Source: Streptomyces caeruleatus (lineage in GTDB: Bacteria > Actinomycetota > Actinomycetes > Streptomycetales > Streptomycetaceae). From it: a DNA stretch of 64,000 bases. The stretch covers positions 216,884 through 280,883 of the forward strand of contig NZ_KQ948926.1 of NCBI RefSeq assembly GCF_001514235.1, given 5' to 3'. Of the stretch, positions 45,566 through 54,875 are shown in pieces. The notes beneath the pieces were generated by a model that did not search any database, had not been told where the DNA came from, and saw only the letters and a program-made list of their open reading frames with translations. Position numbers and translations under genes: made by a program. Within the stretch, counting starts at the first letter, position 1; every line of letters begins with the position of its first letter.

Positions 45566-46195
45566 ATGCCATACAGAGCTGTCATATTCGATTTTGGCGG
45601 AGTCCTCACCACGAGCCTGGACGACTGCGCCCGCGCCTTCTCCAAGGAATGCGGACTGCCCGACGACGCCTACCTCCACGCCGTCTCCGTCAATCCCACC
45701 GGCCGCCGCCTATACGCGGAGTTGGAACGCGGTAACATCACCCAGGAATACTGGAACTCGGGAATTGCCAGCCTGCTCGACATCGACGGCACCGACTTGA
45801 TGCGCCGGGCCCTGGCGACCCTCCGTCCCGAACACCTCATCGTTGACGCCGCCCGTTCCATCCGCAGCGCCGGCCTGAAGACCGCCGTGCTGTCCAACAG
45901 CATGGGCATGAGCCCGTTCAACCCATACGAGCCATGGCAACTTGAGAACGCCCACGACGCGGTCGTACTGTCCGAACAAGTCCGCCTACGCAAACCCGAC
46001 CGGCAGATCTACCAGCTCACGCTGGACCAGCTCGGCTGCCGAGGGCAGGACTGCATCTTCGTCGACGACATCGAAGCGAATCTTCCACCAGCACACGCCC
46101 TCGGCATCACGACGATCCATGCCACAAGCCCGACACTCACTGCGGAACGTCTTCAAGACCTTCTAGGGCTTCCACTCTCCCTCCCCCGAAGGTGA
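45566..46195 (+). CDS. HAD-superfamily hydrolase
   Basis: 209 residues. Motif I is IFDFGGVLTT, motif II LSNSMG and motif III RKPDRQIY...CIFVDD. The second Asp of motif I is replaced by Gly, as in YihX-like and dehalogenase-like members. Could dephosphorylate a nucleotide intermediate, as a HAD does in the toyocamycin cluster. ATG 45566 has AGGAA 6 nt upstream; ATG 45548 is open too. It is 87 bp after PIG-L. Confidence 0.82.
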   Translation: MPYRAVIFDFGGVLTTSLDDCARAFSKECGLPDDAYLHAVSVNPTGRRLYAELERGNITQEYWNSGIASLLDIDGTDLMRRALATLRPEHLIVDAARSIRSAGLKTAVLSNSMGMSPFNPYEPWQLENAHDAVVLSEQVRLRKPDRQIYQLTLDQLGCRGQDCIFVDDIEANLPPAHALGITTIHATSPTLTAERLQDLLGLPLSLPRR

Positions 46196-46619
46196 GGCGG
46201 AGCACCCGTATTGACCACCGCACTCCGTTAGCTCACGGCGCCGCGCGCACGCCCGCTGATTCGCCCCGCACAGTGGAGGCCCGCATGCACCAGCCCGCGC
46301 TCCGGCCACTCCACTTTGCCCGCAGCGCGGGCTGTCCCTCCCCAGCCAAGTTGGGCCAGAGCCGGTGTGCGCCAACGCGCCCATCGCTCGGATCAGGCGG
46401 CCTCAGAACTGGTTTTCAGCATCACGGGCGCCGTCATCGGCGTTTCGGCCAATCACCGTGCTTCGTACTCCTGTTGCAGGGGGCGGGTCGATGCATCTTC
46501 CACGCTCCGCCGCGCGCTCTATCTCGGGATTCCGAGACCGACCGAAACACATATGTTCGATATCCCGGCCGGGTCGTTGAGCCCCACGACCACGCCGGAT
46601 GACCGTCTAGGGGGAACAG
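46196..46619. other. Intergenic region before the ABC transporter (424 bp)
   Basis: No supported gene on either strand. Contains the likely promoter for the transporter and methyltransferase unit. A CCCGGCCGGG palindrome lies near 46564-46573. Otherwise nothing distinctive was seen. Confidence 0.45.
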
Positions 46620-48509
46620 TTGACCTCGGCCGATACACAAGAGCAGCAGGCCACCGCGCCGCCTCCGCCACCGCCAGCGGAGATCACTTACAGCGGGCAG
46701 TACTCCGTCAACCCGCTCGCCGAGGTCTCCTTCCGGCGGATGTGCGCGCAGATCCCGGCCGTCCTGGGACGGATCGCCCGGTTGTCGTTGCGGACCGACC
46801 GGCGGGCGGTGCAGCTCCTGCTCGGCTGCCAGGTGGTCACGGGCGTCTCGGCCGCTGTCCTTCTGGCCGCCACCGCCCGGGCCATGGAGCCCGTCCTCGG
46901 GAACGGCTCCGCCGGCGACCGGCTGCGTGGGGCCCTGCCGGCGCTGTTGGTGGTGGGGCTCGCCGCTGCGCTGGGCCGCGCTGCGGGGGCGGTGGCCACA
47001 TACGCCGCGCGGCGGATCACCCCCCGGCTGACGACGGAGACGGACAGCGCCCTGGTGGAGGCCGTGTGCCGGGTCGAGGCTGCGGCGTACTCGGAGGACG
47101 GATTCTCGGACCGACACGAGGCGGCCGAGATGGGCGTGATCCGCACCCACGTGATGGTCACCGACGCACAGCGGTTCCTGTCCGCGCTGATCCGCATGGT
47201 CACCGCCGGCGGCGTGCTGTCGGTGCTGAACCCGCTGATGCTGCCGCTGCTCCTGCTCGCCGTGCTGCCCGCCGGTGTCGGCGCCGTCCTGACCGCCAGG
47301 GTTGACTACGAGATCCACTATGCCAACGTCGCCGACCGCAACGTGCGCGGCATGATGCGCTGGTGGGCGACCACGTCGAAGTACGGCGACGAGGTCCGCG
47401 CCAACTCGATGACCGACTATCTCGTCTACTGGTATCGGGCCCTGTCCGACCGGTGTGACCGGCGCACCCTCGCTGCCGCGCCGCGTACCCTGCGGATCGC
47501 TCTGCTCTCCGCGCTGGCCGGGGGTGTCTTCCTCGTCGCGACCTGGGGTGCCCTCGCGTGGCTGGCGGTGTCCGGACGGATCGAACTCGCGGTCGCAGCC
47601 ACGGCCGTCATCGCCGTCCAGACCACACTCGCCGCTCTCTCCCAGGTCGTCATCAACGGAGCCGCCGTCTTCCACACCAGCCTGTACCTGAGCGACATGC
47701 AGTCCTTCCTCGACGACGCCGCGGTCCGCGCCCCCAAGCGCGGCCCCCGCGAGCACTGCGCGCCGACCGAGGAGATCCGGGTCGAGGAGGCCGTCTACCA
47801 ATACCCGGGCAAGGACAAGCCTGCCGTGGACGGCGTCTCCCTCGCCCTGCATCGCGGCCAGATCCTCGCGATCGTCGGAGCGAACGGCTCAGGGAAGTCC
47901 ACGCTGACCCGGCTGCTGACCGGGATCTACCTGCCGGACAAAGGCCGGGTCACCTGGAACGGCACCGATCTCGCCGAGGTGGACCCCGCCACCGTGTGGG
48001 CGAACACCGGTCTGGTCCCACAGATCTTCGCCCAGTGGCCGCTGCGTATCCGCGAGAACGTCACCCTCGGCCAGCCCCGCACCCACGACGACGCCCCGGT
48101 GTGGGAAGCCATCGACGCGGTCGGCCTGCGCGAAGCCGTCGACGATCTCCCCGGGGGCCTGGACACCCTCCTGTCCCGCGACGTCTTCGGCGGATCAGAA
48201 CTCTCCGGCGGCCAGTGGCAGCGCATCGCGTGCTCCAGGGCCCTGTACCGCCGCCCGGGACTGCTGATCCTCGACGAGCCCACGTCGCAGATGGATCCGC
48301 GCGGCGAGCACCAGATCTTCGAGCAGATCAAGGCCATCGCCGCCGACCGCATCACCATCGTGGTCACCCACCGCCTGGAGAACACCAAGATCGCCGACCA
48401 CATCGTCGTTATGGAGCACGGCCGGATCACCGAACAGGGACGGTACGACGACCTCGTCCACGCCGGCGGAACCTTCGCCGAGCTCCTCGAACTCTCCCAG
48501 GACCGCTGA
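46620..48509 (+). CDS. ABC exporter half-transporter (fused TMD-NBD)
   Basis: 629 residues. The N-terminal 340 residues contain about five or six membrane segments (for example LLLGCQVVTGVSAAVLLAAT, LPALLVVGLAAALGRAAG, LLSALAGGVFLVATWGALA). The ATPase domain has Walker A GANGSGKST, LSGGQWQRIACSRAL, Walker B LLILDEPTS and the H-loop VVTHRL. Probably a homodimeric exporter. Start TTG 46620 with AGGGGGA upstream. Confidence 0.9.
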   Translation: MTSADTQEQQATAPPPPPPAEITYSGQYSVNPLAEVSFRRMCAQIPAVLGRIARLSLRTDRRAVQLLLGCQVVTGVSAAVLLAATARAMEPVLGNGSAGDRLRGALPALLVVGLAAALGRAAGAVATYAARRITPRLTTETDSALVEAVCRVEAAAYSEDGFSDRHEAAEMGVIRTHVMVTDAQRFLSALIRMVTAGGVLSVLNPLMLPLLLLAVLPAGVGAVLTARVDYEIHYANVADRNVRGMMRWWATTSKYGDEVRANSMTDYLVYWYRALSDRCDRRTLAAAPRTLRIALLSALAGGVFLVATWGALAWLAVSGRIELAVAATAVIAVQTTLAALSQVVINGAAVFHTSLYLSDMQSFLDDAAVRAPKRGPREHCAPTEEIRVEEAVYQYPGKDKPAVDGVSLALHRGQILAIVGANGSGKSTLTRLLTGIYLPDKGRVTWNGTDLAEVDPATVWANTGLVPQIFAQWPLRIRENVTLGQPRTHDDAPVWEAIDAVGLREAVDDLPGGLDTLLSRDVFGGSELSGGQWQRIACSRALYRRPGLLILDEPTSQMDPRGEHQIFEQIKAIAADRITIVVTHRLENTKIADHIVVMEHGRITEQGRYDDLVHAGGTFAELLELSQDR

Positions 48510-48566
48510 CCGCTATCGCCCCCCGCCCGTCCCGCCGCCACGGGACCGGCACCTCCAGGAGGAACC

Positions 48567-48653
48567 GTGCGCCCCGCCCTCACCGCAGCCCACGGCCGCG
48601 TCCCCCACCGCACGTCCGCCCCGAACCTGGCTCGCGGGGGTGAGGCGGGATGA
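48567..48653 (+). CDS. 28-residue ORF coupled to MFS transporter
   Basis: A GTG at 48567 follows AGGAGG at 7 nt and reads to TGA 48653, whose last bases overlap the MFS ATG (48650). The peptide begins MRPALTAAHGRVPHRT. Good ribosome site and stop-start overlap suggest translation; the peptide itself is basic and Ala-rich with no motif. It may only serve to couple translation. Confidence 0.4.
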   Translation: MRPALTAAHGRVPHRTSAPNLARGGEAG

Positions 48654-49942
48654 CGGTCGTTGCACGTCCCCGGCGGACCTCGGCTTGGGCGATCCCGGCC
48701 TTCCGGAACCTGCTCGGCAGTGAGGCCGCGAGCCTGTCCGGGTCGGCGGTGAGCGCCATCGCCCTGCCCGCGCTGGCCGTCCTGGAACTCCGCGCCACCA
48801 CTGGGGAAGTCGCGATGCTCGCCTTCCTGGGTCAGCTCCCGAGCACGCTCGCGCTGTGGGCCGGCGCCCTGTCGGACCGGTACGCCAAGCGCCCCCAGCT
48901 CATCGTCGGGGACCTGGTGGCCGCCTCGGCGCTCGCCACGATCCCGGCCGCGGCCATGGCCGGGGCACTCACCATCGTCCAGCTGTACGGGGTGACGCTC
49001 GTGCTCGGCACGGCCAAGGTGGTGCACGACGCCGCGGCCATCAGCCTCCTGCCCCACATCGTCGCCCCGCACCTGCTACAGGGCGCCAACTCGCGGCTGG
49101 GCGCGGCATCCTCAGTGGCCGACAGCGCCGGCAGCAACGCGGGCGCCGCGCTCGTCGGCGCCGTCGGCCCGGCGCGGTCGGTCCTCGCCGACGTCGTCTC
49201 CTTCCTGGTCTCGGCCGTGCTCGTCTGGCGCATCCGCACGCCCGGGCAGCACGCTCACCCCGCTGAGACGCGCCGCAGTCTCGGGAAGGACGTCACGGCG
49301 GGCGTGCGCTACGTGATCGGGCAGCCCACGATCCGCACCGTGATCGCCGCTCTCGCCGTGCTCTCTTTCGGCCTGGCGATCATGAACACCTTCTGGGCGT
49401 ACTACCTGCTGACGACGCTCGGCGCCTCCCCGACCGCGTTCGGGGTGATCATGGGTGTCGGCGGCGCGGGGAGCCTGGCCGGCGCACTGCTCGCACCGAC
49501 GATCACGTCCCGGATCGGCGTCGGCCCGACGATCATCACCGGGTTCGCGGTCAGCCCGCTCGCCCAGGTGCCGCTCCTCCTCGCCGGACCCGGCTTCGGC
49601 TGGCAGATCGCGCTGGCCGCGACGCTGGCCGCACAGCTGTTCTGGGCGACGGCCGCCGGGACCAGCCAGAGATCACTGCGCCAGATCCTGTGCGACCCGC
49701 GCTTCCAGGGGCGGATGCAGGCTGCCAGTACCACTGTGACCGCCGGAAGCCGGCCCCTGGCCGCGGCGGCGGCCGGCGCCCTGGCACTACTCCTCGATGT
49801 AAGGGCCGTCCTTGCCGTCGGCGCGCTCCTCCAAGTCGTACCAGTGGTCCTGCTGTTCGCCTCCCCCGTCCGCACCCTGCGGAGCATGCCCACGCCGCAC
49901 GACACCGCTGCACTGCCGCCCGCCCGAGAAGGAGCATCGTGA
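48650..49942 (+). CDS. MFS efflux transporter
   Basis: 430 residues with about 12 hydrophobic segments. Family-like stretches: FRNLLGSEAASLSGSAVSAI at the N-terminus and GALSDRYAKRPQLIVGDLV between TM2 and TM3 (motif A region). Likely a proton-coupled drug or product exporter. Together with the ABC exporter it gives the island two export routes. Confidence 0.88.
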   Translation: MTVVARPRRTSAWAIPAFRNLLGSEAASLSGSAVSAIALPALAVLELRATTGEVAMLAFLGQLPSTLALWAGALSDRYAKRPQLIVGDLVAASALATIPAAAMAGALTIVQLYGVTLVLGTAKVVHDAAAISLLPHIVAPHLLQGANSRLGAASSVADSAGSNAGAALVGAVGPARSVLADVVSFLVSAVLVWRIRTPGQHAHPAETRRSLGKDVTAGVRYVIGQPTIRTVIAALAVLSFGLAIMNTFWAYYLLTTLGASPTAFGVIMGVGGAGSLAGALLAPTITSRIGVGPTIITGFAVSPLAQVPLLLAGPGFGWQIALAATLAAQLFWATAAGTSQRSLRQILCDPRFQGRMQAASTTVTAGSRPLAAAAAGALALLLDVRAVLAVGALLQVVPVVLLFASPVRTLRSMPTPHDTAALPPAREGAS

Positions 49943-50523
49943 CCACCACCAAGTCCACCGCGAGCGCCGCCTACTGGGAGCCGCTCTGGGCCGACGGCCG
50001 CCAGTACCGGCAGTTCGACGAAGCTGAGCAGCGGCTGATCGACGAGAACCTCGGCCCCGGCCGCGCCCGCCCAGCCCTCGACATCGGCAGCGGCGCCGGC
50101 GCCCTGGCCCGCCACCTCCATCACGTGCTTGGGTACCGCGCCACCGGCGTCGACTGTTCCCCCAGCGCCCTCGCCCTCGCTGCCGCCCAGGACCCCGGCC
50201 CCGGCCCGGACTGGCGGTGCCTGGACATCACCACCGATAGCCTCACTGCCCTGCCAGACCCGGCCTACGCCGTGATCACCTGCCGTCTGGTCTACCGGTG
50301 GATGGACGACAAGGCCGCATTCATCAACCGCGTCCGCCACCTCCTGGCGCCCGGCGGAACCTTCTGGGTCGTCACCGAGATCGCCGGCCGCCGTACGACC
50401 ACCGACCTGGCCGTCCAAGGGCTCGGGATCACCCCCGCGGACGCGGAGTTGCTCACGACGGGCTGGTCCGTCGTGCGAACGGCCGACCTGGACGTCCTTC
50501 GCTGCTACGCCCTGCGCCCCTGA
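49939..50523 (+). CDS. Class I SAM-dependent methyltransferase
   Basis: 194 residues. SAM-binding ALDIGSGAGALARHL is near residue 45 and the acidic loop VDCSPSALALA follows. The rest fits small-molecule methyltransferases (GGTFWVVTEIAGRR). Start GTG 49939 overlaps the MFS stop. Substrate unknown. Confidence 0.85.
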   Translation: MTTTKSTASAAYWEPLWADGRQYRQFDEAEQRLIDENLGPGRARPALDIGSGAGALARHLHHVLGYRATGVDCSPSALALAAAQDPGPGPDWRCLDITTDSLTALPDPAYAVITCRLVYRWMDDKAAFINRVRHLLAPGGTFWVVTEIAGRRTTTDLAVQGLGITPADAELLTTGWSVVRTADLDVLRCYALRP

Positions 50524-50548
50524 CCGCCCCCTGCTGCTGGAGCACCCC

Positions 50549-51247
50549 ATGCCGGACAACGAGACGGTGAACACGCAGACCTGGGTCCGCTACGGCCAGG
50601 TGCAGCTCGACCGCGGGTACATGCCGCCGGTTCCCGAGCAGATGAAGTGGGGATTCTGGGACGGCGTCGGACCGGGGACAGAAGCGCTCAGCTCCCTCCG
50701 TGGAAGGCTGGTGCTGGCCCTCGGATCAGGACCTGGGCACCATGCTGTGCACCTGGCACGCGACCATGGCGCCCTCGTCGACGCAGTCGAGCTGTCGCCC
50801 ACCCAGCATCAGCGGGCCGTCCAGCACTTCGGCGCAGTACCCGGTGTCCAGTTCGTGAACGCCGACGTTGTTGAGCACCTCCGCACAGCGGAGCCGTACG
50901 AGACGGTCTACGCGATCGGAACTCTCGCGTGCAACGACCCTCACTACCTCCTGCCGGCCCTCCGGGACGGGCTCATCGAGGGCGGAAGGCTGGTCTTCTC
51001 CGCGCTGCACACCAACCTCCACGGCCACGGTCCTTCCTCCATGGTCGCGCCCCGGGAGGAGATGATCCGGATTCGCGGCCAGAAGCCGATCCCCGTACAG
51101 ATGTGGGTCCTGACGCCCCAGCTCTGGGAAGACCTGCTGGTCGACTACGCATTTCGCGTGGAGGCGATCGACCTGCTGCGCGCCCCCGAGGCCGACAACC
51201 CCGTCGTCGTACAACTCATCCGAGCCCGCCGGGCCGCGCACACGTAG
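50549..51247 (+). CDS. Class I SAM-dependent methyltransferase
   Basis: 232 residues. The nucleotide loop LVLALGSGPGHHAVHLARDHG and VDAVELSPTQHQRA are typical; the TLACNDPHYLLPALRDGL segment follows. It has a characteristic start QVQLDRGYMPPVPEQ. Distinct from the preceding methyltransferase, so it is not a simple duplicate. ATG 50549 lies 25 bp after the previous stop. Substrate unknown. Confidence 0.82.
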   Translation: MPDNETVNTQTWVRYGQVQLDRGYMPPVPEQMKWGFWDGVGPGTEALSSLRGRLVLALGSGPGHHAVHLARDHGALVDAVELSPTQHQRAVQHFGAVPGVQFVNADVVEHLRTAEPYETVYAIGTLACNDPHYLLPALRDGLIEGGRLVFSALHTNLHGHGPSSMVAPREEMIRIRGQKPIPVQMWVLTPQLWEDLLVDYAFRVEAIDLLRAPEADNPVVVQLIRARRAAHT

Positions 51248-51303
51248 GCAACGCGGCTCACCCTCGGCCCCGTCCACTCACGCTCGAACGGAGAACGCCT
51301 CCC

Positions 51304-52533
51304 TTGACTCTTCCTGCCACCGGCCCGGCCGAACTACGCGAAGCCCTTGTGACCCGTCTGATCGACGACGGCCATGTGCGCTCCCCCGAAGTCATCACCG
51401 TTTTCCGGGACGTTGAACGCCACCAGTTCCTTCCCGGCGTGGACCAGCACACCGCGTATGCAGAGGACGCCGTGCCTATCAAGCACGCGGCAACAGGCGA
51501 GATGATCTCCTGCATCTCCGCACCCTCGATCGTCGCCGTCCAACTGGAACAGCTCGCTGCGAAGCCAGGCGACAAGATCATGGAAGCCGGAGCCGCCACC
51601 GGTTACAACGCCAGCCTGCTCGGACGCCTGGTGGCTCCCGACGGCCATGTGTGGACCATCGACGTCGATCACGACCTCGTCGAAGGCGCCCGGAGGAACC
51701 TCACTCAGGCCGGCACCACCAACGTGACCGTCGTGCAGGGCGACGGTGCCGCCGGCCTCCCCGAGCACGCGCCCTTCGACCGCGTCCAATTCACCGTCGG
51801 CGCCAGCGACATCCCCGTCCAGATCCTTGATCAGCTCGCCCCCGGCGGGCGCCTGGTCATCCCGCTCCGGGTGCGCGGCAGCATCTCCCGCAGCTTCGCC
51901 TTCGAACGCGACGGCCAGACGTGGAAGACCGTGTCCACCGAGATGATGACGTTCGTCCCGCTACGCAACGGCATCTGCGACGACCTCCGCACCATGACCG
52001 ACATGGCAGGCGAAGGAGACGTCCGCCTGGAGACGTATCCCGAACAAGACGTCGACCTCGAAGCCATCCGCAGCGTTCTGGACCAGCCCCCAGCCGAGGT
52101 CTACACCAGCGTGAAATTCCGCAAGGGCGACTCCTACCAGTGGCTGTACCTGTATCTGGCCTACGTGCTCCCCAACGGCCTGTCCCGGATGCCCGGCTCC
52201 CGCCCCGGCCTCACCCCCAACTTCGGCTGGGGCTCAATGGCCGCACTCGGCAGCGACACCCTCGCCTACCTCACCAAACGCGAGGGTGAAGACGCACACG
52301 GCACGTACTGGCAGCTCGGAGTCATCGGCCACGGACCGCGTGCCACCGATCTCGCCGAGCAAGTCGCCGCCGAGATCCGCGAGTGGCACCAAGGCTGGGG
52401 CAACGACGCTCCAGAGCCCAGCTTCCGCATGGCACTCGGTGACGCCCGCAAACACATCACTGCCGCTGACCGCCGCTTCATCCTGAACAAGCCGGTCAGC
52501 CGCCTCGTCGTCGACTGGCCGCGAAAGCGCTGA
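51304..52533 (+). CDS. PCMT-like O-methyltransferase, FxLD-system type
   Basis: 409 residues. The N-terminal 200 are a protein-L-isoaspartate methyltransferase fold (FLPGVDQHTAYAEDAVPIKH, SAPSIVAVQLEQL, KIMEAGAATGYNASLL), and the C-terminal 200 form a partner domain matching the FxLD-system methyltransferase arrangement known from lanthipeptide loci. In such loci it modifies Asp in a modified peptide to allow succinimide formation. No lanthionine synthetase is in this window, so its substrate here is unclear; a RiPP precursor lies at 58 kb. Start TTG 51304. Confidence 0.78.
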   Translation: MTLPATGPAELREALVTRLIDDGHVRSPEVITVFRDVERHQFLPGVDQHTAYAEDAVPIKHAATGEMISCISAPSIVAVQLEQLAAKPGDKIMEAGAATGYNASLLGRLVAPDGHVWTIDVDHDLVEGARRNLTQAGTTNVTVVQGDGAAGLPEHAPFDRVQFTVGASDIPVQILDQLAPGGRLVIPLRVRGSISRSFAFERDGQTWKTVSTEMMTFVPLRNGICDDLRTMTDMAGEGDVRLETYPEQDVDLEAIRSVLDQPPAEVYTSVKFRKGDSYQWLYLYLAYVLPNGLSRMPGSRPGLTPNFGWGSMAALGSDTLAYLTKREGEDAHGTYWQLGVIGHGPRATDLAEQVAAEIREWHQGWGNDAPEPSFRMALGDARKHITAADRRFILNKPVSRLVVDWPRKR

Positions 52534-52600
52534 CGCCACCCACGATCGAGGATGGCGTAACAGGTCGCACCAAATCGACAATCCCACACAGGAGTTGAAC

Positions 52601-53572
52601 GTGCACACCAAACGCATCGCCAACCTGAACGCTTACAAGCTGACCCCCGCCACCCGAGGCACCAGCTCCTGGAACGCTCGGGTCACGGCTATCCAGGAGA
52701 TCGCGCCGGACATCCTGGCTCTGCAGGAAGTCGTCATTGACGAGAGCACCACCGACCGCGGCAGCTGGGAGGACGAAGCCGCCTCACTCATCCGAGACCT
52801 GGCCGAACGGTGCGGCCTGAGCGCCACCGTCGGAGCGAGCGACGGCCACCCGCACGGCACGGCCATGGCCGCGAACTGGCACCGGCCGTGGTGGACTGCG
52901 CTGATGTGGAACCCCAACGCCGTGGGACTGGTCCAGGGTTCCTACCGCCCCTTCGGCGCGCCTGACTATTGGCACGGCTGCACCACAGCCCGCTTCGACG
53001 TCGGCGCCAGAGAGCCGATTTTCGTAGCCAGCTACCACGGAGACCCCTTCCGCCCCGACTTCCGGTACAACGAAGCGCTCCGGTTGAAGGGCACCTTCCG
53101 TATGACGGGTGGCGTGCAACCCGGCTTCTGCGTTGGGGACTTCAACTCGATCTCGGCCGCCGAGGTCGACGACGGCCAGGCAGGGCGCAAGTACTACGAC
53201 GACGAGCCCTTTGTCGACATGCGCCATGACGATCTTGAGTTCCAGGTGCAAGCCGACACGATCGGCACGACGCAACTGGCGGACCGCCGCCAGACCAAGG
53301 CTCTGCTGCGCAAGGGGTACATGGTCGATACGGCCGCCCACCTCGGTGCTCCGTGGCAGCCGACGGTGGGGCACTGGGAGGACGGCCGCGGTGATCCCGA
53401 CCCGTGGGGGCCAAGGCGTATCGACCTGATCTTGGCGACCCGATCCATTGCCCCCGCGTTGACCGGCTACCAGGTTCATCGGAGCGCCGCAGCCGAAGAA
53501 GCCTCCGACCACCTCCCCGTTTACGTGGACTTCGCCCCCTCCAAGATCACAGTGAAGAGGGGCGGCCGATGA
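52601..53572 (+). CDS. Endonuclease/exonuclease/phosphatase (EEP)-fold protein, copy 2
   Basis: 323 residues. Metal and catalytic motifs: ILALQEVV, VASYHGDPFRPD, VGDFNSISA and ASDHLPVYVD. All positions are retained. A conserved RRIDLILATR lies before SDH. GTG 52601 has GGAG 6 nt upstream; TTG 52595 is open but badly spaced. Overlaps the next gene by 4 bp, suggesting the two products work together. Different sequence from the EEP at 32.5 kb. Confidence 0.8.
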   Translation: MHTKRIANLNAYKLTPATRGTSSWNARVTAIQEIAPDILALQEVVIDESTTDRGSWEDEAASLIRDLAERCGLSATVGASDGHPHGTAMAANWHRPWWTALMWNPNAVGLVQGSYRPFGAPDYWHGCTTARFDVGAREPIFVASYHGDPFRPDFRYNEALRLKGTFRMTGGVQPGFCVGDFNSISAAEVDDGQAGRKYYDDEPFVDMRHDDLEFQVQADTIGTTQLADRRQTKALLRKGYMVDTAAHLGAPWQPTVGHWEDGRGDPDPWGPRRIDLILATRSIAPALTGYQVHRSAAAEEASDHLPVYVDFAPSKITVKRGGR

Positions 53573-54258
53573 GGCTGTTCATGAACGACAAGCGGCTGTG
53601 GGTACCGGAGGACGGGCCTGGGGAGGACCGGGTCCGCCCGCACGTGCTCTGGCTGCCCCAGGACCAACCGCAGGTGATGGCCTACTTTGCTCGTATCCGC
53701 GAGATCCTCGGCCGCTACCCGGACATCATCACCCCGGTCGCCGACAAGGACATCCACGGAACGCTCCAGAAGATCAACTACGAGGACTCCGAGGGCAAGA
53801 GGGTCGGCGAGCAGCGCCTGCACCGGGCCGGACCCGCGCTTCAGGACGCACTCGCTGGCCAGGCACCGATCGACATCGAGATCGGTCCTCCCCGCGCTTC
53901 TGCCTCCGCTGCTGTAGTTGACCTCTGGCCGGAGACGGTCCTGCACGAGCTTCACTTGCGGATTCGGGACGGCCTCATGGCCGCCAGCCTGACCCTGCCG
54001 GCCCCAGCCGAGTTCTTCTGGGGTCACGCGACCGGGGGCTACGGTCTGAAGGACACCGACACCCCAGAGCTTGCCGAGCGCTCGGACCTCCTCGCCTCCG
54101 AACTCGGCCGGGGCCTTCGCCCGGGCAGCCGGATCCCGGCGACCATCTCCTCGGTGTGGCTCGTGCTGGAGCGGCAGGACCCTGTGGCGAACCGCTACAC
54201 GTTCACCCGCGTGCACGAGATCCATCTCGGTCGCAATGACCTGGAGTTGCAGGCATGA
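53569..54258 (+). CDS. Hypothetical protein with one HxT motif (possible 2H phosphoesterase)
   Basis: 229 residues. The segment DIHGTLQKI looks like the first HxT motif of LigT-type 2H phosphoesterases; I could not identify a matching second HxT, the nearest being ELHLRI or HEIHLG. It therefore may be a degenerate or different fold. Translation is coupled to the EEP-fold gene by ATGA overlap at 53569. Confidence 0.55.
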   Translation: MRLFMNDKRLWVPEDGPGEDRVRPHVLWLPQDQPQVMAYFARIREILGRYPDIITPVADKDIHGTLQKINYEDSEGKRVGEQRLHRAGPALQDALAGQAPIDIEIGPPRASASAAVVDLWPETVLHELHLRIRDGLMAASLTLPAPAEFFWGHATGGYGLKDTDTPELAERSDLLASELGRGLRPGSRIPATISSVWLVLERQDPVANRYTFTRVHEIHLGRNDLELQA

Positions 54259-54361
54259 AGCCGTTCATCCCGCTGTGTCCGCATTTCATGGGTCCCTTTC
54301 TCATTGACCGTGGCCTCTGTCCGGCCCAAAGGACAGAGCAGCGAGATGGGCAGAACCTGTG

Positions 54362-54799
54362 GCATCCGACAGCAACGCCATTCGCCACCTCGCCGTTGAC
54401 CACATTCAGCACGACGGCGACTAGCCGAAGATCCTGCTCGGGGACCGCCCGATCGTGCTGCCCGCGCCGCTCGATGCCCTGGTGGAAGAGCTGATCGCAA
54501 GCCGGCGCGGCCACACGCTCGTGGACGTGCCAGGGACCTGGCTCTTCCCCGAGCGGGTTCCCCGGAAGCCACTCAGCAGCGACCAGCTGGTGCTCCGGCT
54601 GCGGGCGTTGGGCGTCCATCCGCGCCAGGACCGATCCACTGCCCTGTTCACGCTGGCCGCTCAGGTTCCGGCGGCGATCCTGGCGCGCATGCTGGGTATC
54701 CACCGTGCGGTAGCCGTGCAGTGGCAACAGGCCAGCGGCGGGGACTGGGCGGCCGACACGGCCGGTTCGTGGCCATGCACCGTAGCGTCTCGACCCTGA
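54362..54799 (+). pseudogene. C-terminal fragment of a tyrosine-recombinase-like protein, with an amber stop
   Basis: In one frame: IRHLAVDHIQHDGD, then TAG at 54422-54424, then KILLGDRPIVLPAPLDALV, TLVDVPGTWLFPERV and DRSTALFTLAAQVPAAILAR. This pattern matches the C-terminal end of a common Streptomyces recombinase-like protein (linker, WLFPG-type loop, RSTALFQLA). The upstream 200+ residues and the catalytic part are absent. Truncation plus in-frame stop shows it is dead. It marks a junction between two blocks of the island. Confidence 0.6.
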
Positions 54800-54875
54800 A
54801 CGCGCGTCGGCAGTAGGCGAGTTGGGTACGGTCCGACCGGTGGTCCGGGGCGTTGGGCGGCGGAGGCGAATCTTG

